Assembly (NCBI GenBank): GCA_025352795.1
Contig: JANXSF010000102.1
Location: 62,001-126,000 of the forward strand
Direction of reading: 5' to 3'
Source: Acidobacteriota bacterium
GTDB taxonomy: Bacteria > Acidobacteriota > Terriglobia > Bryobacterales > Bryobacteraceae
Length of the DNA stretch: 64,000 bases
The position numbers were made by a program, and so were the translations under genes. Below, in pieces: positions 1 through 9,296 of this stretch (position 1 is its first letter; each line of letters starts with the position of its first letter). Below the pieces are notes generated by a model, which was not told where the DNA came from, did no database searches, and saw only the letters and a list, made by a program, of their open reading frames with translations.

Positions 1-2050
1 ATTGTAGCGAAGCCTCAAGCTCTGCCGGTCCGGTTACTGGCAATTGGCAGGAAAAATTCTGACAAACAAAAGCTGTCGGTTTTCCCTCAATGGGATGCAT
101 CCCGCTTAATTCGGGATGCAGTCGTGTCCAATAGGCAATGGACTGGGCATCATGCAACGCAAAGATGGTTCGCACTGGCTGGAATTGTTTCCAAACAACA
201 TTGGCCAGCGGCATTACATCAGCCCCTGCAAGTACAATCTGACGTGGCGCTTGGGCAGCCCATAAAGCAGCCACCACCATTTGGGGCATGCCTGGCGACC
301 CGGCTTGCATGCGATGGGCGAACGCCCCCAAAGCCCGCTCTGCCGATTGCTGAAAATCTTTTCTGCCAGTATAAGCAGCCAGGCGAAAGAGCGCCAGAAT
401 CGCCATGGAATTCCCGGAAGGTTCGGCGCCATCGTAATCTTCTTTCACCCGCAGAATCAGGCTGGAATCGCCGTCTGCTGAGGCGAAGAAGCCTCCATCC
501 ACGCTGTCTTCAAACAATTCGATCAACCGGCTTGCCAGTTGTTCGCCGAATTGAATATGGCGGAAATCGAAGGTGGCTTCGTAAAGGTCAATCAATGCTG
601 TGGCGAAGAACGCGTAATCGTCCAGAAAGCCAGGGATGCCTGCTTCGCCATCACGAAATCGGCGCAACAAAGTTTTGGTCTCAGGATTGAACATACGATC
701 GCGGAAGAATGCCGCAGCCCTCTCCGCAGCAACGCGAAATTTATCGTCGCCAAGGCATTGTGCGGCCAATGCGAAGGCAGAGATCATCAAGCCGTTCCAA
801 GCGGTGAGCCGTTTATCGTCCAGGTAAGGCCGCACATGGAAAGCGCGCAGGGCCAGCATTTTCTTTTTGGAATCGTCTAGCGATGCCGGAACCTCTGCGT
901 TAACGAAGAGAATGTTCTTGCCTGGGAACTCGCCATGCGGATCATCACGAACGTTGCCCTGCGGTTCCACTCCAAAGTGCTCGTTGAAAGCTGACGCCTG
1001 GGGCTGACCCAGTGCGCCGTCAATTTCAGTTTGCTTCCAGACATAATACGCGCCTTCCCCTTTTTCATGCGGGTTGGCCGGGTCAATTACACTATCCGCA
1101 TCTTCTGCGGAATAGAATGCGCCTTCCGGGCTGGTCATGTCGCGTAGGACGTATTCCAAAGTTTCCCTGGCAATGGTGGCAAAGTGTTGGTCGCCGGTTA
1201 TTTGAAAGGCCTCCAGGTAAGAGACAACCAATTGGCCCTGGTCATACAGCATCTTTTCAAAATGCGGTACAAACCAACGTTCATCCACTGAATAACGATG
1301 GAAGCCGCCGCCCAACTGATCGTACATTCCACCATCGGCCATGGCCCGCAACGTCGCCAGGGTCATATCGCGAGCTTCTTCATTCTTCGTTCGTGCGAAC
1401 CAGCGGAATAAGAAATTCAGCGCAACGGGTCGAGGAAATTTAGGCGAACTTCCAAAACCTCCGTTGGTGGTATCGAAAGATCGACGAAAGTGTGAGTACA
1501 GGCCGGTATAGATTTCATCGGTGATTTGACCAGGCTTTCCAGTGACGGAAGCAAAGCCACGCAACTGCAGCAAAGTGCTTTCTCCCGATTCCAACACTTT
1601 CACCAGATCGTCTCGCCAAACACCGGCAATGTGTTCCAAAATCGCACCGAAGCTGGGACGCCCATAGCGATTGTCAGGGGGAAAATACGTGCCTCCGTAA
1701 AATGGTTTCAAATCGGGGGTGAGCCATACCGACATGGGCCAGCCGCCTCCGCCGGTGGTGGCCTGGACGAACATCATGTAGATCCGGTCCACGTCGGGAC
1801 GCTCCTCACGATCCACCTTGATAGGTACAAAAAAGTTGTTCAGAACTTTGGCAATCTGTTCCGACTCAAACGATTCGCGTTCCATGACGTGGCACCAATG
1901 GCACGTTGAATATCCAATGGAAAGAAAAATGGGTTTATTTTCCAGACGAGCTTTTTCAAAGGCTTCCGGTCCCCAGGCGTACCAATCCACGGGGTTATTG
2001 GCGTGTTGCAACAGGTAGGGACTTTTTTCTCCAGACAAGCGGTTGGGCAT
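1..2050 (-). CDS. thioredoxin domain-containing protein, YyaL/DUF255 family (3' end cut by window edge)
   Basis: The minus strand is open from an ATG at 2050 down to base 1, about 683 codons with no stop, so the C-terminus lies just outside the window. The start reads [20 protein letters not shown], and [14 protein letters not shown] follows near residue 50. This is the CxxC-containing N-terminal thioredoxin-like domain of the YyaL/spermatogenesis-associated protein 20 family; a six-hairpin glycosidase-like domain normally follows. The last visible residues ([14 protein letters not shown]) match the usual C-terminal motif of the family, so only a few residues are missing. AGAGG lies just before the ATG and supports this start. 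The gene is divergent from the M20 peptidase. The biochemical role of the family is not well established. Family assignment is firm, function is not. Confidence 0.9.
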   Translation of the reverse strand, partial: MPNRLSGEKSPYLLQHANNPVDWYAWGPEAFEKARLENKPIFLSIGYSTCHWCHVMERESFESEQIAKVLNNFFVPIKVDREERPDVDRIYMMFVQATTGGGGWPMSVWLTPDLKPFYGGTYFPPDNRYGRPSFGAILEHIAGVWRDDLVKVLESGESTLLQLRGFASVTGKPGQITDEIYTGLYSHFRRSFDTTNGGFGSSPKFPRPVALNFLFRWFARTKNEEARDMTLATLRAMADGGMYDQLGGGFHRYSVDERWFVPHFEKMLYDQGQLVVSYLEAFQITGDQHFATIARETLEYVLRDMTSPEGAFYSAEDADSVIDPANPHEKGEGAYYVWKQTEIDGALGQPQASAFNEHFGVEPQGNVRDDPHGEFPGKNILFVNAEVPASLDDSKKKMLALRAFHVRPYLDDKRLTAWNGLMISAFALAAQCLGDDKFRVAAERAAAFFRDRMFNPETKTLLRRFRDGEAGIPGFLDDYAFFATALIDLYEATFDFRHIQFGEQLASRLIELFEDSVDGGFFASADGDSSLILRVKEDYDGAEPSGNSMAILALFRLAAYTGRKDFQQSAERALGAFAHRMQAGSPGMPQMVVAALWAAQAPRQIVLAGADVMPLANVVWKQFQPVRTIFALHDAQSIAYWTRLHPELSGMHPIEGKPTAFVCQNFSCQLPVTGPAELEASLQ

Positions 2051-2056
2051 TTCCTC

Positions 2057-2062
2057 TATAAT
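2057..2062 (+). promoter_or_regulatory. -10-like box (TATAAT) upstream of the M20 peptidase
   Basis: A perfect TATAAT sits 14 nt before the ATG at 2077, in the 26-base gap between the divergent yyaL-like gene and the peptidase. No convincing -35 is seen. If it is used, the mRNA leader would be only about 8 nt, and no Shine-Dalgarno precedes the ATG. Confidence 0.4.
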
Positions 2063-2076
2063 CGCATTTCACCCCC

Positions 2077-3435
2077 ATGTCTATCCCTGAATCCGAACAA
2101 CAACTTTTACTTGAGACCTTGAAAGCCTTTTTACGAATCCCCAGCGTGAGTACGGACCCCAATCATAAGGCCGATATTTTGCTTGCCGCTGAATTTGTGG
2201 CAGCCAAGCTACGCAGTGCCGGTCTAGCCGAAGTGCAATTGATTTCCGGTGCCGGACATCCTATGGTTTATGGTGAGTGGTTGGGCGCACCGGGCAAGCC
2301 AACGCTGTTATTTTACGGGCATTACGACGTTCAGCCGCCAGAGCCACTGGATGAATGGATTTCACCAGCGTTTGAACCAACGGTGCGAAACAACAATATT
2401 TACGCTCGTGGCGCGACCGATGACAAAGGACAAGCACTGATTCTGATGGAAGCTGTGGCCCGCACATTGGCCCGCACCGGAAAGCTGCCCGTGAACGTCA
2501 AGTTTCTGATTGAGGGAGAAGAGGAAGTGGGTGGCGAAGCCATTGAAGCTTACGTCAAATCAAAGCCCGCCCGCCTACAAGCCGATGCCGCCATCATCTG
2601 CGATTCGGAAATGTTCGCACCAGAACTGCCCACCATTTGCGTGGGGCTTCGAGGAATTATTTATGGAGAGTTGCACATCACCGCAGCGTCTCAAGATCTG
2701 CATTCCGGCGTTTATGGAGGCGCGGTACCGAACCCCTTGCAAGCTGCTGCCGAGATTATTGCGGCGTTGAAAGGTCGTGACGGAAAGGTTGCGATTCCTG
2801 GTTTTTACGAAGCGGTGCAAGCGCCAACAATGGCCGAACGCGAAGCCTGGGCCAGCCTTCCCTTCAACGAAGAAGAGTACCGGGCAAAGGAAGTTGGGGC
2901 AAAGCAGTTGACTGGCGAACCGGACATAAGCGTGCTGGAACGTGTGTGGGCGCGGCCGACGTTTGAGGTACATGGAATTAAGGGCGGATTCATTGGAGAC
3001 GGTGCAAAGACCGTGATTCCGGCCAAGGCTGTCGTAAAAATCAGCACGCGGCTCGTTCCCAATCAAGATCCTGCGATCGCGAATCGTCAGTTGTCTGCGG
3101 CGATTGCAGCGGCCTGTCCAGTAGGGGTCACTGCGGAATGGAAACTGATTCACGGCGCGCCCCCTTGCGTTGTGGATACGGCCAATCCTTTCATTGAAGC
3201 GGCAGCCACTGCAATGGAACGGGTCTTCGGAAATAAGACGGTATTCATTCGGTCAGGTGGTTCAATTCCCGTTGTCGGGTTGTTGCAAAAAGAATTGGGC
3301 CAGCCTTGCATTCTGATGGGGTTTGGCTTGCCCGACGATAATTTACATGCGCCCAATGAGAAACTGTTTTTACCGAACTTCTTCCGCGGAATTGAAGCCA
3401 TAGAATACTTTCTTGAGGAATCTGCGAAAGCATGA
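2077..3435 (+). CDS. M20 family metallopeptidase (dipeptidase)
   Basis: This 452-residue protein is a dinuclear-zinc hydrolase of the M20 (ArgE/DapE/carnosinase-like) family and is probably a cytosolic dipeptidase. Visible motifs are YGHYDVQP (H82, D84), ATDDKGQ (D115), IEGEEEVGG (general base and metal ligand at E149/E150), CDSEMF (D176), the dimerisation-domain HSGVYGGAVPNP around residue 209, and LPDDNLHAPNEK near the C-terminus carrying the last metal His. Its length matches the CNDP-type dipeptidase subgroup rather than the shorter DapE. It shares an ATGA overlap with the following gene. Substrate cannot be read from the sequence. An N-acyl amino acid or dipeptide is possible. Confidence 0.92.
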   Translation: MSIPESEQQLLLETLKAFLRIPSVSTDPNHKADILLAAEFVAAKLRSAGLAEVQLISGAGHPMVYGEWLGAPGKPTLLFYGHYDVQPPEPLDEWISPAFEPTVRNNNIYARGATDDKGQALILMEAVARTLARTGKLPVNVKFLIEGEEEVGGEAIEAYVKSKPARLQADAAIICDSEMFAPELPTICVGLRGIIYGELHITAASQDLHSGVYGGAVPNPLQAAAEIIAALKGRDGKVAIPGFYEAVQAPTMAEREAWASLPFNEEEYRAKEVGAKQLTGEPDISVLERVWARPTFEVHGIKGGFIGDGAKTVIPAKAVVKISTRLVPNQDPAIANRQLSAAIAAACPVGVTAEWKLIHGAPPCVVDTANPFIEAAATAMERVFGNKTVFIRSGGSIPVVGLLQKELGQPCILMGFGLPDDNLHAPNEKLFLPNFFRGIEAIEYFLEESAKA

Positions 3436-3875
3436 ATCGCACGGCCACAAGCGATCTTTTGAAGCACACTCTATCGGCGATTCCCTCAATGTTCGGCAAG
3501 CTGGTGTACTTGTCGGGACTGCGGAATACAGAATCAGGCCGTTACGAACATTATGGGCTGGCCCTTGTATTTGGGGATAGAGATGCCGAAAAAGCGTTAC
3601 GGATGAGCCATCAAAAAGTGTTTCAAGATTGGTTGTCTCACAGCTTGCAACAACAAAAATCCGACCTTGATTCTTACTTTGCCAGTCATCTTGGGGAGCC
3701 CCGAGCGGTGGTAAACTTTTGGCTTGAAAAAACTGCTTACAACGGCTTTGTCCCAAACAATTCGCGACTCGCTGAAAGGCAACTATTTTCAGCCGATCTG
3801 GCAGCACTCTTAATCCTTTTCAAGAACGAGTACGCGGGCCTGCCTGTTCGTCCAACTGCATGGCAACACCCGTAA
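3432..3875 (+). CDS. conserved hypothetical protein (147 aa)
   Basis: It starts inside the stop of the peptidase gene (ATGA), so the two are translationally coupled. The protein has no signal peptide and no membrane segment. It is a mixed helical protein with several aromatic patches (KLVYLSGLRNTESGRYEHYG near residue 24). I do not recognise a family. Its last 56 bases overlap the 3' end of the convergent XRE regulator gene, so the two transcripts are complementary there. Confidence 0.75.
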   Translation: MNRTATSDLLKHTLSAIPSMFGKLVYLSGLRNTESGRYEHYGLALVFGDRDAEKALRMSHQKVFQDWLSHSLQQQKSDLDSYFASHLGEPRAVVNFWLEKTAYNGFVPNNSRLAERQLFSADLAALLILFKNEYAGLPVRPTAWQHP

Positions 3876-4602
3876 CCTGTCCAATCACCGTAATGTCCGA
3901 AGGGTGATTGTAGATGCGCGTTTCACACAGAGATGCCGGGTGGGGTACCAGAAATAACTGTTTGTCCGTTACGCTGCACCACGAGCAAGCGTAACCATCA
4001 CGATGTTCAAAAAAATAGATCGGACGTTCAAATTCGCTTGTCCAACCACTGTTGATAGGCTTGCGCTTGGTTTCATCAATCGCCACCAAAGAGCCGGGCC
4101 GAAGCAGCGGATACATAAACCAATCGTCAGATCCGATGAAGGCGTAATGTTGATTTTTAAGATCAAGCCCGTGGAACAATTGCACAGGAAGCGGACCCCA
4201 CTTCGCTATCATTCGGCTCAAATAAGTTGTCCGTTGTAAGTCCAGGCCGGGGTCAAATGCAATGGGACCTTGCACTGGATGAGTGATTTCAGTGCGCAAA
4301 TCAACAGGATGTGTTGTTGGATTGGGAGTGATTAATGAATCGGCAGCAGACTGCGAAAGATCGACGCCATACCAAGTCAGCACTTCCACAAAATTGAGCC
4401 GGTAGATAGTGCAGAGACTATAGATGCGAAAAATGGAAGGAACTGTGCCGCGATTTTCAATGTCAGAAAGCCGGGATAAAGCAACAAGGAATTCATCGTT
4501 ATTCCACTTGGCCGCTATCTGTTGGCTGGCTTCTTCCACTTCCCGAAAACGCAGATTCAACTTCTCCCGGACGCGTTTCAATTTCAGGCCTGCGTCCTCC
4601 AT
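3820..4602 (-). CDS. XRE-type HTH regulator with S24/LexA-like C-terminal region
   Basis: This 260-residue protein begins with a helix-turn-helix region of Cro/C1 type (about residues 5-80: LKLKRVREKLNLRFREVEEA, then SRLSDIENRGTVPS). A C-terminal stretch, FIGSDDWFMYPLLRPGSLVAID near residue 155, resembles the S24/LexA fold. The nucleophile Ser expected before the Met-x-Pro step is not present (DWFMYP), so autoproteolysis is unlikely. The gene is divergent from ubiX and converges on, and overlaps by 56 bases, the 147-aa gene. It probably represses its own or neighbouring promoters in the 4603-4742 gap. Ligand and targets are unknown. Confidence 0.8.
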   Translation of the reverse strand: MEDAGLKLKRVREKLNLRFREVEEASQQIAAKWNNDEFLVALSRLSDIENRGTVPSIFRIYSLCTIYRLNFVEVLTWYGVDLSQSAADSLITPNPTTHPVDLRTEITHPVQGPIAFDPGLDLQRTTYLSRMIAKWGPLPVQLFHGLDLKNQHYAFIGSDDWFMYPLLRPGSLVAIDETKRKPINSGWTSEFERPIYFFEHRDGYACSWCSVTDKQLFLVPHPASLCETRIYNHPSDITVIGQVTGVAMQLDEQAGPRTRS

Positions 4603-4660
4603 GCTATGATGATCCCGATTCTTCAGACGATTGCGGCATAAGTGGGGGGGCTTACGTTTT

Positions 4661-4695
4661 GTAAACTCTTAATATTATATCTACCCATGTAAACT
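4661..4695. promoter_or_regulatory. candidate operator: paired GTAAACT repeats in the XRE/ubiX gap
   Basis: GTAAACT occurs at 4661-4667 and again at 4689-4695, 28 bases apart, around an AT-rich core (4668-4680). The first copy is also part of an imperfect inverted repeat (TTAC-N5-GTAA, 4653-4665). The repeats lie in the only divergent promoter region next to the XRE gene, which makes it a plausible binding site. No footprint evidence can be given. Confidence 0.35.
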
Positions 4696-4742
4696 GAAGG
4701 CAATAGCGTAATATCAAGAAAATTAAACAGAGAGGGCGGTTA

Positions 4743-5312
4743 GTGTTGCGAATTATTGTCGGTATTAGTGGTGCAAGTGGCATTGTCTATGGCTTTCGAC
4801 TCTTGGAAAAGCTTCGTTTCGAGAAAAATGCTGAGACCCATTTGGTAATGACCCGGTCAGCAGAAAGAACCGCCTACCTTGAAATGGGTAAGTCCATTCA
4901 AGAGTTCAAACAATTGGCCGATCACTGCTATCACATTGAAGACGTCGGCAGCCAGTTGGCCAGTGGCAGCTTTCAGACTGATGGAATGATCATTGCACCT
5001 TGTTCCGTTCACACAATGTCAGCCATTGCTGCAGGGATCAGTTCCAACTTACTGATTCGATCTGCCGACGTAGTGTTGAAGGAGCGACGTCGATTGATTT
5101 TGATGGTGCGGGAAACGCCGTTCCACTTGGGACACCTGCGCACCATGACCAGTCTTTCAGAAATGGGCGCAATCATTGCACCTCCCATTCCGGGCTTTTA
5201 TAATCAGCCGAAATCAGTGATGGACTTAGTGGATTCCAGCGTGGAGCGGGTGATGGATCTGATTGGTTTGCCGACAGAAGATGCAAAACGATGGAACGGA
5301 GGGAAACCATAA
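4743..5312 (+). CDS. ubiX: flavin prenyltransferase UbiX
   Basis: This 189-residue protein has the UbiX/Pad1 start IIVGISGASGIVYGFRLLEK, the flavin-binding SGSF-like segment (GSFQTDGMIIAPCSVHTMSA, around residue 76) and the VLKERRRLILMVRETPFHLG motif (about residue 111). UbiX prenylates FMN to make the prFMN cofactor of UbiD-type decarboxylases. Start is GTG at 4743, preceded by GAGGG. No ubiD partner lies in the window. The next gene, pheA, begins inside its stop codon, so the two are co-transcribed. Function is firm at family level; which decarboxylase uses the cofactor is unknown. Confidence 0.93.
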   Translation: MLRIIVGISGASGIVYGFRLLEKLRFEKNAETHLVMTRSAERTAYLEMGKSIQEFKQLADHCYHIEDVGSQLASGSFQTDGMIIAPCSVHTMSAIAAGISSNLLIRSADVVLKERRRLILMVRETPFHLGHLRTMTSLSEMGAIIAPPIPGFYNQPKSVMDLVDSSVERVMDLIGLPTEDAKRWNGGKP

Positions 5313-6151
5313 TGAAACGTGGCGTAAGAGCTGCATTCCAAGGTGAATTAGGGGCATTTAGCCAAGTAGCGGCTCGCCAACTATTGGGGGAGACGGTGAA
5401 AGTTGTTCCCTGCACCCGTTTCGACTTGGTGTTTGAGCAATTGGCAAGCGGGAAAGTGGATGCCGCCGTGGTCCCAATCGAAAATACTTTGCACGGTTCA
5501 ATTCATGAAAACTACGATCACTTATTGAAATACGGGCTGGAAATTGTGGCTGAGACGCAAGTGCGCATTGTGCATAATCTGATTGTCGTTCCGGGGGTGA
5601 AATTTTCTGCCGTGCGCAAAGTTTATTCGCATCCGGTGGCGTTGAATCAGTGCCTGAAATTTTTTGCTGACAACCAACAATTGGAGCGCGTTCCGTTTTA
5701 CGATACGGCGGGCAGTGTAAAAATGATTCTGGAGCAGGAAATTAAGGATTCGGCAGCGATTGCTTCCAGCATTGCTGCTGAACAATATGACGGCCAAATT
5801 CTGCGCAAGTCCATTGAAGACGATGTTCAAAACTTCACTCGGTTTTTTCTGTTGCGACGACCCGGCTCAAAGCCTGAAATTGCCGGTAAAGCAGGCTGGA
5901 AAACTTCACTGGTATTCACCACTCCGAATAAGTCCGGGTCCTTGTTCCGGGCCCTAAGCGCGTTTGCACTGCGCGATTTAAGTCTGTCGAAAATTGAGTC
6001 CAGGCCACTGCCGGGCAAGCCCTATGAGTATTTGTACTATCTTGATTTTCTAGGCAAGGCGTCGGACCCGGTGCCGCAAAAAGCACTTGCTCATTTGGAA
6101 GAACTGGCCGACATGTTGAAGATTTTGGGGAGCTATCCGCGATCCGTCTAA
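5312..6151 (+). CDS. pheA: prephenate dehydratase with ACT domain
   Basis: This is a monofunctional prephenate dehydratase of 279 residues, converting prephenate to phenylpyruvate in phenylalanine synthesis. The catalytic part (about 1-180) has AAFQGELGAFSQ, VVPIENTLHGSI and the hallmark TRF (NFTRFFLLRR). The ACT regulatory part (about 200-275) has the phenylalanine-binding ESRP element (KIESRPLPGKPYEYLYYLDF). I chose the ATG at 5312 over an in-frame ATG at 5291 because GGAGGG lies about 8 bases before 5312, and 5312 overlaps the ubiX stop (TAATG). No chorismate mutase domain is fused. The 3' end overlaps the convergent glycosyltransferase gene by 4 bases. Confidence 0.94.
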   Translation: MKRGVRAAFQGELGAFSQVAARQLLGETVKVVPCTRFDLVFEQLASGKVDAAVVPIENTLHGSIHENYDHLLKYGLEIVAETQVRIVHNLIVVPGVKFSAVRKVYSHPVALNQCLKFFADNQQLERVPFYDTAGSVKMILEQEIKDSAAIASSIAAEQYDGQILRKSIEDDVQNFTRFFLLRRPGSKPEIAGKAGWKTSLVFTTPNKSGSLFRALSAFALRDLSLSKIESRPLPGKPYEYLYYLDFLGKASDPVPQKALAHLEELADMLKILGSYPRSV

Positions 6152-7269
6152 CCGCGTTCAAATCGGCCATCGGCAAGCAATTTGTAGCGGATTCCCCGCC
6201 AGACAATTGTGTTGCCGAAGAATCCTGCTACCCAAAATACAAAGCTGACCACATCTTGCAGCGGGATCAGGAACCATAATTTACGGCTAAGCGGATCATC
6301 TAAGATTACCGATGCCGTCGCATACCCGGCAGCGAAGCGCACCGCAGCGGTCACCAGCAATATGGGCCACCAAGCGGGTGCTACAGCCATCAGCAGCAAT
6401 GCCAAGGGAATTGGGTTGGTAAATAGTTGGCCGACGTAACCAGCGGGGCGGGAGCGCCTGGTGGATCGGTTCCAGCGGATGCGATGCAGGGCGTTGGCTT
6501 GCAGTGACTCATTCCCAATGCGGTGTTCCACCACAAAGCTGGAAAGCGCCACGGTATGCCCTGCATCTGCGGCAAACTGGCCCAACACAAAATCCTCAGC
6601 AAGGTATTGGCGTAGACGATCCCAACCGCCGATGGATTCAATCACAGACCGCCTAGCGGCAATGGTTGGACCAACAGCGAAGCGCATCCCTTCCAGCATT
6701 CGCGCCACCACAATGCCACCCAAAAACTCCGTGTTCATTCCCAGTGCTTCAAGGGTTGACCAAAAAGAATTCCCCGGCGCGGCACGGTACGGACAGGTGG
6801 TCACTCCAAGGTTTGGATCGGCGAACTCAGCGGCAATGACTTGCAGCATATTGGGTGACACGCGGATGTCACTATCACTCATCACCAACAAGTCATTGGC
6901 TGCCGCATTCATCATTTGATGGAGACTCCATACCTTGGCATTGGGCCAAGGAGGTTGACCAACTAGCAGAATTTTTGAATGGACCGCCGGGTAGCGTGCG
7001 CAAATCTCAGCAACCAGCGCATAGGCCGCATCGTCAGCCGTTCTAAAAGCCAACAAAACTTCGAAGTCAGAATAGTCTTGTTCAAAGAAACTGATGAGGT
7101 TTTGTTCAAGACCATCGTCCAGCCCCGAGAGTGGCTTCAAGATACTGATGGGTGGAAGAGGGTGAGGTAGGGCGGCAGGACTAGCGGCAAGATATTTTCC
7201 CGCCGCCACCATGACCAAAATGCAGTAGACCAGCGACCCACAAAGCAAGGCCGCTAAAACGTAGCTCAC
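6148..7269 (-). CDS. hpnI: HpnI-like glycosyltransferase (GT21, ceramide glucosyltransferase family)
   Basis: The 373-residue membrane glycosyltransferase has an N-terminal anchor (about 2-24), SILKPLSGLDDGLEQNL (42-58), the metal-binding SDSDIRV (131-137), AEDF (224-227) and the product-strand motif HRIRW (262-266) followed by several C-terminal membrane spans (about 285-360). This D1-D2-D3-(R/Q)xxRW order is the GT21 pattern. The bacterial members include HpnI, which adds N-acetylglucosamine to bacteriohopanetetrol. It starts with GTG three bases after the thrS stop, so it is probably transcribed with thrS. No other hopanoid genes are nearby, so HpnI is the best guess rather than proven; a glucosylceramide-type substrate is an alternative. 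Confidence 0.75.
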   Translation of the reverse strand: MSYVLAALLCGSLVYCILVMVAAGKYLAASPAALPHPLPPISILKPLSGLDDGLEQNLISFFEQDYSDFEVLLAFRTADDAAYALVAEICARYPAVHSKILLVGQPPWPNAKVWSLHQMMNAAANDLLVMSDSDIRVSPNMLQVIAAEFADPNLGVTTCPYRAAPGNSFWSTLEALGMNTEFLGGIVVARMLEGMRFAVGPTIAARRSVIESIGGWDRLRQYLAEDFVLGQFAADAGHTVALSSFVVEHRIGNESLQANALHRIRWNRSTRRSRPAGYVGQLFTNPIPLALLLMAVAPAWWPILLVTAAVRFAAGYATASVILDDPLSRKLWFLIPLQDVVSFVFWVAGFFGNTIVWRGIRYKLLADGRFERG

Positions 7270-7272
7270 AGC

Positions 7273-9207
7273 TTAATCCGTAGTCTGCTTAGAATCCATC
7301 TTTTGTTTAATTTCAGCAATGGAATCGGCAATTGGTTTCACACCCAGGTCGCCCAGCTTGCGATGACGTACCGACACCGTTCCCTGCTCCGCCTCACGGC
7401 CGCCGACAACGATCATGTAAGGGATTTTTTGCAGTTGCGCATCGCGAATTTTCAGGTTGATCTTTTCGCTGCGGTCGTCCAACCAAACGCGAATGCCCGC
7501 AGCGGCCATTTCATTTTTAACTTGACGAGCGTAATCCATTTGCTTGTCGGTGATGGGAAGTACAGCGGCTTGAATTGGTGCCAGCCAAACGGGGAACGCT
7601 CCCGCATAGTGCTCTACAAGAATCCCGAAAAATCGTTCTACCGAACCGAACAGAGCACGGTGTACCATCAACGGCTGATGCTTCTTGCCGTCTTCACCCA
7701 CGTATTCCAAACCGAATCGGCGCGGCAGAGTGAAATCGAACTGCACAGTGGATAGCTGCCACAAACGTCCGATAGCATCCACCAACTTCATGTCGATTTT
7801 AGGACCATAAAACGCCGCTTCATCAGTCATCACGCGAACTTTTAGATTCAGCCGTTCCGTTGCGGTCTGCAGTGCCTTTTCCGCCAACTCCCACTGCTCT
7901 GGAGAGCCATCGTACTTACCGCTGACCCCTTTGTCCCAGGTGGACAATTCAGCTTCATAGGTTTCAAATCCAAAAGCCTTCAACGTGTCTATGGCAAACT
8001 GCAGACAGTTCACAACTTCGTCTTCAACCTGCTCTGGCGTGCAAAAAATGTGCGCATCGTCCTGAGTAAATCCGCGAACCCGCAACAGCCCGTGCATGGT
8101 GCCACTGCGCTCGTAACGATACACTGTTCCAAGTTCTCCCAAACGCACTGGAAGATCGCGATAGCTCTTCGGTTTATCGGCGTAGATCAGAATATGGAAC
8201 GGGCAGTTCATCGGTTTTAGCTGATATTCTGCGTCGTCCAGTTCCATGGACTTGAACATATTCTGGTTGTAGAAATTGAAGTGGCCGGAAGTCTTCCACA
8301 AGTCGATCTTCGCCACATGCGGTGTATAGACAAGAGAATAGCCTCTGGCAACGTACTGATCACGCATCCAATCTTCCAGAATGCGACGAACAGTGCCACC
8401 TTTCGGATGGAAGAAAATGAGCCCAGGCCCAGCCAAGTCTTGAATGCTGAATAGATCCAGATCCTGCCCAATGCGGCGATGATCGCGACGCTTGGCTTCT
8501 TCCAGACGGGCTAAATATTCATCCAGATCTTTGGTAGAAAAGAAGGCAGTCCCGTAGATCCGCTGCAGTTGCTTATTCTTTTCGTCACCCTTCCAGTAGG
8601 CTCCGGCGATGGATTGAAGCTTGAACGCTTTAATTCGATCCGTGGAAGGAACATGTGGTCCACGGCAAAAATCAATGAAGTTGGGGCCAAGTGTGTATTC
8701 GCTAAAAGTCTCCCCGGCCCGTTCCGCGATCAACTGACACTTCATCCACGCTTTGGAATATTTCTGAAGTCCTTCTTCCTTTCCGGTCATTACCCGTTCG
8801 TAAGGAAGATTGCGCTTTTGAATTTCCCACATCTTGGCCTCGATCTTCTCAAGGTCCTCAGGAGTGAACTTTTCTTCGCGATCAAAATCGTAATAAAAAC
8901 CGTTTTCGACGGGGGGCCCAATGCCTAATTGCGTATCTGGCCATAGTTCCAGCACTGCCAGTGCCAGCAAATGAGCTGTGGAGTGCCGATAAACTTCCAA
9001 AGCTTCGGGATTCTTGGTAGTGAGAATCTGAAGAGTGGCATCTCCTTCAAAAGGACGGGTCAAGTCAAACAAATCGCCGTTGACACGGGCAACAATCGCT
9101 TCTTGGGCAAGACGCGGACTGATCGATTGAGCCACATCAAGGGGCCGTGAACCGGCAGGGACGGACTTTACGCTGCCGTCTGGCAGAGTAATGGAATAGC
9201 TGCTCAT
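7273..9207 (-). CDS. thrS: threonine--tRNA ligase
   Basis: The 644-residue protein is a full-length class II threonyl-tRNA synthetase. An N-terminal TGS domain (about 1-62, ITLPDGSVKSVPAGS) and the editing domain with HSTAHLLALAVLELWPD come first. The catalytic core has LKPMNCPFHILIYADKPKSY (zinc Cys), LGTVYRYERSGTMHGLLRVRGFTQDDAHIF (motif 2), and MVHRALFGSVERFFGILVEHYAGAFPVWLAP (motif 3). The C-terminal anticodon-binding domain ends the protein. It is divergent from the sigma factor gene. No T-box-like leader is visible in the 89-base gap. Confidence 0.97.
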   Translation of the reverse strand: MSSYSITLPDGSVKSVPAGSRPLDVAQSISPRLAQEAIVARVNGDLFDLTRPFEGDATLQILTTKNPEALEVYRHSTAHLLALAVLELWPDTQLGIGPPVENGFYYDFDREEKFTPEDLEKIEAKMWEIQKRNLPYERVMTGKEEGLQKYSKAWMKCQLIAERAGETFSEYTLGPNFIDFCRGPHVPSTDRIKAFKLQSIAGAYWKGDEKNKQLQRIYGTAFFSTKDLDEYLARLEEAKRRDHRRIGQDLDLFSIQDLAGPGLIFFHPKGGTVRRILEDWMRDQYVARGYSLVYTPHVAKIDLWKTSGHFNFYNQNMFKSMELDDAEYQLKPMNCPFHILIYADKPKSYRDLPVRLGELGTVYRYERSGTMHGLLRVRGFTQDDAHIFCTPEQVEDEVVNCLQFAIDTLKAFGFETYEAELSTWDKGVSGKYDGSPEQWELAEKALQTATERLNLKVRVMTDEAAFYGPKIDMKLVDAIGRLWQLSTVQFDFTLPRRFGLEYVGEDGKKHQPLMVHRALFGSVERFFGILVEHYAGAFPVWLAPIQAAVLPITDKQMDYARQVKNEMAAAGIRVWLDDRSEKINLKIRDAQLQKIPYMIVVGGREAEQGTVSVRHRKLGDLGVKPIADSIAEIKQKMDSKQTTD

Positions 9208-9248
9208 AGGGGTGAATTCTCAGAGTATCACGGAATTCTTGCGATTAG

Positions 9249-9273
9249 CGGAATCCCCATCACCCTTGACAGC
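9249..9273. repeat. CGGAATCCC...TTGACAGC element, copy 1 (upstream of the sigma gene)
   Basis: The sequence CGGAATCCC, seven or more spacer bases, then TTGACAGC ends 23 bases before the sigma ATG. A shorter copy lies at 10179-10196 just after the anti-sigma gene, so related elements flank the two-gene operon. TTGACA (9266-9271) could also be a -35 box with a poor -10 (TTCTAG, 9289-9294). Confidence 0.35.
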
Positions 9274-9296
9274 ATCCTGTATATTAGTTTCTAGGA

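Noticed and set aside
97-120. Inverted repeat TGCATCCCG/CGGGATGCA
   Set aside because: It lies inside the coding C-terminus of the YyaL-like gene and encodes the conserved-looking HPELSGMHP, so a chance structure in coding sequence is the simpler reading.
124-2018. Plus-strand open frames opposite the YyaL-like gene
   Set aside because: The minus strand is continuously open with clear family motifs; the plus-strand frames overlap each other and encode low-complexity, Arg/Pro-rich products.
2575-3153. Minus-strand open frame of 192 codons inside the M20 peptidase gene
   Set aside because: Shadow of a strongly supported gene, no family features, composition unlike the real genes.
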